Below, one piece after another: positions 6,109-6,539 of a stretch of 6,539 nt of DNA (position 1 is the stretch's first letter; each line of letters opens with the position of its first letter). The notes under the pieces were generated by a model. The model did not search any database. It saw only the letters and a program-made list of their open reading frames with translations, and was not told where the DNA came from. A program made the translations under genes and the position numbers. Origin of the DNA: Planctomycetota bacterium (GTDB lineage: Bacteria > Planctomycetota > PUPC01 > JABMSA01 > JAUWKK01); assembly GCA_030614245.1 (NCBI GenBank), contig JAUWKK010000168.1, positions 1-6,539 of the forward strand, written 5' to 3'.

Positions 6109-6123
6109 CCGGCCGCGAGCCGG
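6109..6123 (+). terminator. Possible small hairpin terminator after the methyltransferase gene
   Basis: The arms CCGGC and GCCGG enclose a CGCGA loop 58 bases after the stop codon, followed by TTGCGTTG rather than a true T-run. It is the first GC-rich stem downstream of the gene, but it is short and weak as an intrinsic terminator. Confidence 0.25.
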
Positions 6124-6234
6124 TTGCGTTGTAGGTTTTCGGACGTCGCCGCGCATTCGCCGGCAGGCGGGACGGTTCTTAGATTGCGTTGCGTGGGATA
6201 GGTGCCACGAAGTTGATGATTGAAACCGCTGATG

Positions 6235-6290
6235 AACACGGATAACGAAAGAATGGCCCATCTCGGTATCCAGATGACCTTATCTGTGTT
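6235..6290. repeat. Imperfect inverted pair AACACGGATAA / TTATCTGTGTT
   Basis: AACACGGATAA (6235-6245) and TTATCTGTGTT (6280-6290) are complementary at 10 of 11 positions, with 34 bases between them. The left arm sits in AACCGCTGATGAACACGG, and a further TTTGTGTTGATAA follows at 6298-6310. The wording resembles a dispersed intergenic repeat I associate with planctomycete-like and verrucomicrobial genomes, from memory only. No gene is associated. Confidence 0.5.
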
Positions 6291-6356
6291 ATTGATCTTT
6301 GTGTTGATAAAGCAACATTCGCAGCGCTACTCAAGCGAGTTGCGTGTCACGTCTTG

Positions 6357-6382
6357 AGCCCCGTAAGGGGCGAAGTAGAATA
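6357..6382. repeat. GTAA-loop hairpin repeat, copy 1
   Basis: The stem GCCCC/GGGGC (6358-6362 and 6367-6371) closes a GTAA loop, followed by GAAGTAGAATA. GUAA is a GNRA tetraloop, which makes a structured RNA plausible. A diverged second copy starts at 6426. Confidence 0.65.
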
Positions 6383-6383
6383 G

Positions 6384-6402
6384 CCCACGGCAACGCCGTG
6401 GG
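6384..6402. repeat. 8-bp stem-loop between the two GTAA hairpins
   Basis: CCCACGGC and GCCGTGGG form a perfect 8-bp stem with an AAC loop. The following G-run (6400-6404) could instead pair with CCCCC at 6416-6420, giving two mutually exclusive folds. It is flanked on both sides by the GTAA hairpin copies, so the three appear to form one composite element. Confidence 0.65.
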
Positions 6403-6425
6403 GGTAAAGCCGCGGCCCCCTCTTA

Positions 6426-6449
6426 AGCCCTGTAAGGGCGACGTAAATA
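6426..6449. repeat. GTAA hairpin repeat, copy 2
   Basis: AGCCCTGTAAGGGCGACGTA followed by AATA repeats copy 1 with one base pair lost from the stem and small changes in the tail. The stem is GCCCT/AGGGC with a GTA loop, or GCCC/GGGC with TGTAA. Pairing is kept although the sequence changed, as expected if the fold matters or the family is palindromic. Confidence 0.6.
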
Positions 6450-6504
6450 TGAGGTACAGGAACAAGTTTACCTTGATTGGGTAGGCCGGACGCCATTAGG
6501 CCAA

Positions 6505-6514
6505 CCCCCCCCCC
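6505..6514. other. Homopolymer run of ten C
   Basis: Ten consecutive C lie in noncoding DNA near the window end. With no gene start close by in the window, phase variation cannot be argued. The count may also be a sequencing or assembly artefact. Confidence 0.6.
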
Positions 6515-6539
6515 GTTACGCGCTGTGGGCGGGTACCCA

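Larger units (their letters stand above)
6051..6539. other. Noncoding, repeat-rich stretch with no credible gene
   Basis: These 489 bases hold no open frame with family features or a good ribosome binding site; the only sizeable frame (6058-6261, minus) runs through repeat-like sequence. Contents in order are the heptad array, a 5-bp hairpin, a low-information stretch (about 6125-6234), an inverted pair (6235-6290), a CTCAAG/CTTGAG pair (6330-6335 and 6353-6358), the GTAA hairpin repeats (6357-6449), a duplicated TAGGCC (6482-6487 and 6497-6502), a C10 run and a terminal GGGTACCC palindrome (6531-6538). It looks like a landing area for small repeat elements between genes. Confidence 0.7.

Noticed and set aside
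6058..6261. Small minus-strand open frame of 67 codons downstream of the methyltransferase
   Set aside because: It reads through the heptad and AACACGG repeats, has no family resemblance, and is a typical repeat-derived spurious frame.
6357..6449. CRISPR array from the two AGCCC(C/T)GTAAGGG repeats
   Set aside because: Only two diverged short copies with a structured rather than unique spacer; no cas genes are in the window.
6505..6514. C10 tract as a phase-variation switch
   Set aside because: No coding start or promoter adjoins it in the window, and homopolymer length is prone to sequencing error.
6051..6539. tRNA or rRNA gene in the noncoding end
   Set aside because: No cloverleaf with TTCGA arm and no ribosomal RNA signature was seen; the hairpins are simple repeats.

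Overview
The window is GC-rich bacterial chromosome with four protein genes: an incomplete one at the left edge, a very large membrane protein, and a divergent pair concerned with DNA repair and DNA modification. About 490 bases of repeat-rich noncoding DNA follow. The right-hand end carries several short hairpin and direct-repeat families. To me these recall intergenic repeats of environmental bacteria of the planctomycete/armatimonadete/chloroflexus kind. Together with the PQQ-type propeller and the multi-domain membrane protein they suggest such an organism, but I cannot assign a phylum from sequence alone. All three complete genes have a clear Shine-Dalgarno site (GGGAG, GGGGAG, GGAGG).

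Left half (1-4349, plus strand). The first gene is the 3' part of a PQQ-like beta-propeller protein. It has at least four recognisable blades, a charged helical insertion between two blades, and a basic Pro/Arg tail. After a 146-base gap holding a perfect hairpin palindrome comes a 1028-residue membrane protein. Its first third has about nine membrane segments whose layout resembles the exosortase/archaeosortase fold, but the expected catalytic Cys and His are not visible. The rest holds two related glutamine-amidotransferase-like (GldG/IFT52/DUF4350-like) modules separated by a membrane hairpin. This protein is the most unusual object here. The two genes point the same way and may act together at the cell envelope, which is inference.

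Right half (4350-6050). The membrane-protein gene converges on nth (endonuclease III, minus strand) across a 53-base gap that contains a stem-loop. nth is divergent from a beta-class DNA methyltransferase with TSPPYN and FAGSGT motifs. The methyltransferase has a near-consensus extended -10 promoter, a very short leader, and a TTG start fixed by a strong Shine-Dalgarno site. No restriction endonuclease is visible in the window.

Right edge (6051-6539). I see no credible gene here. A run of CAGTGNN heptads begins inside the methyltransferase stop codon. It is followed by an imperfect inverted pair of AACACGGATAA type, a pair of GTAA-containing hairpin repeats flanking an 8-bp stem-loop, and a run of ten C.
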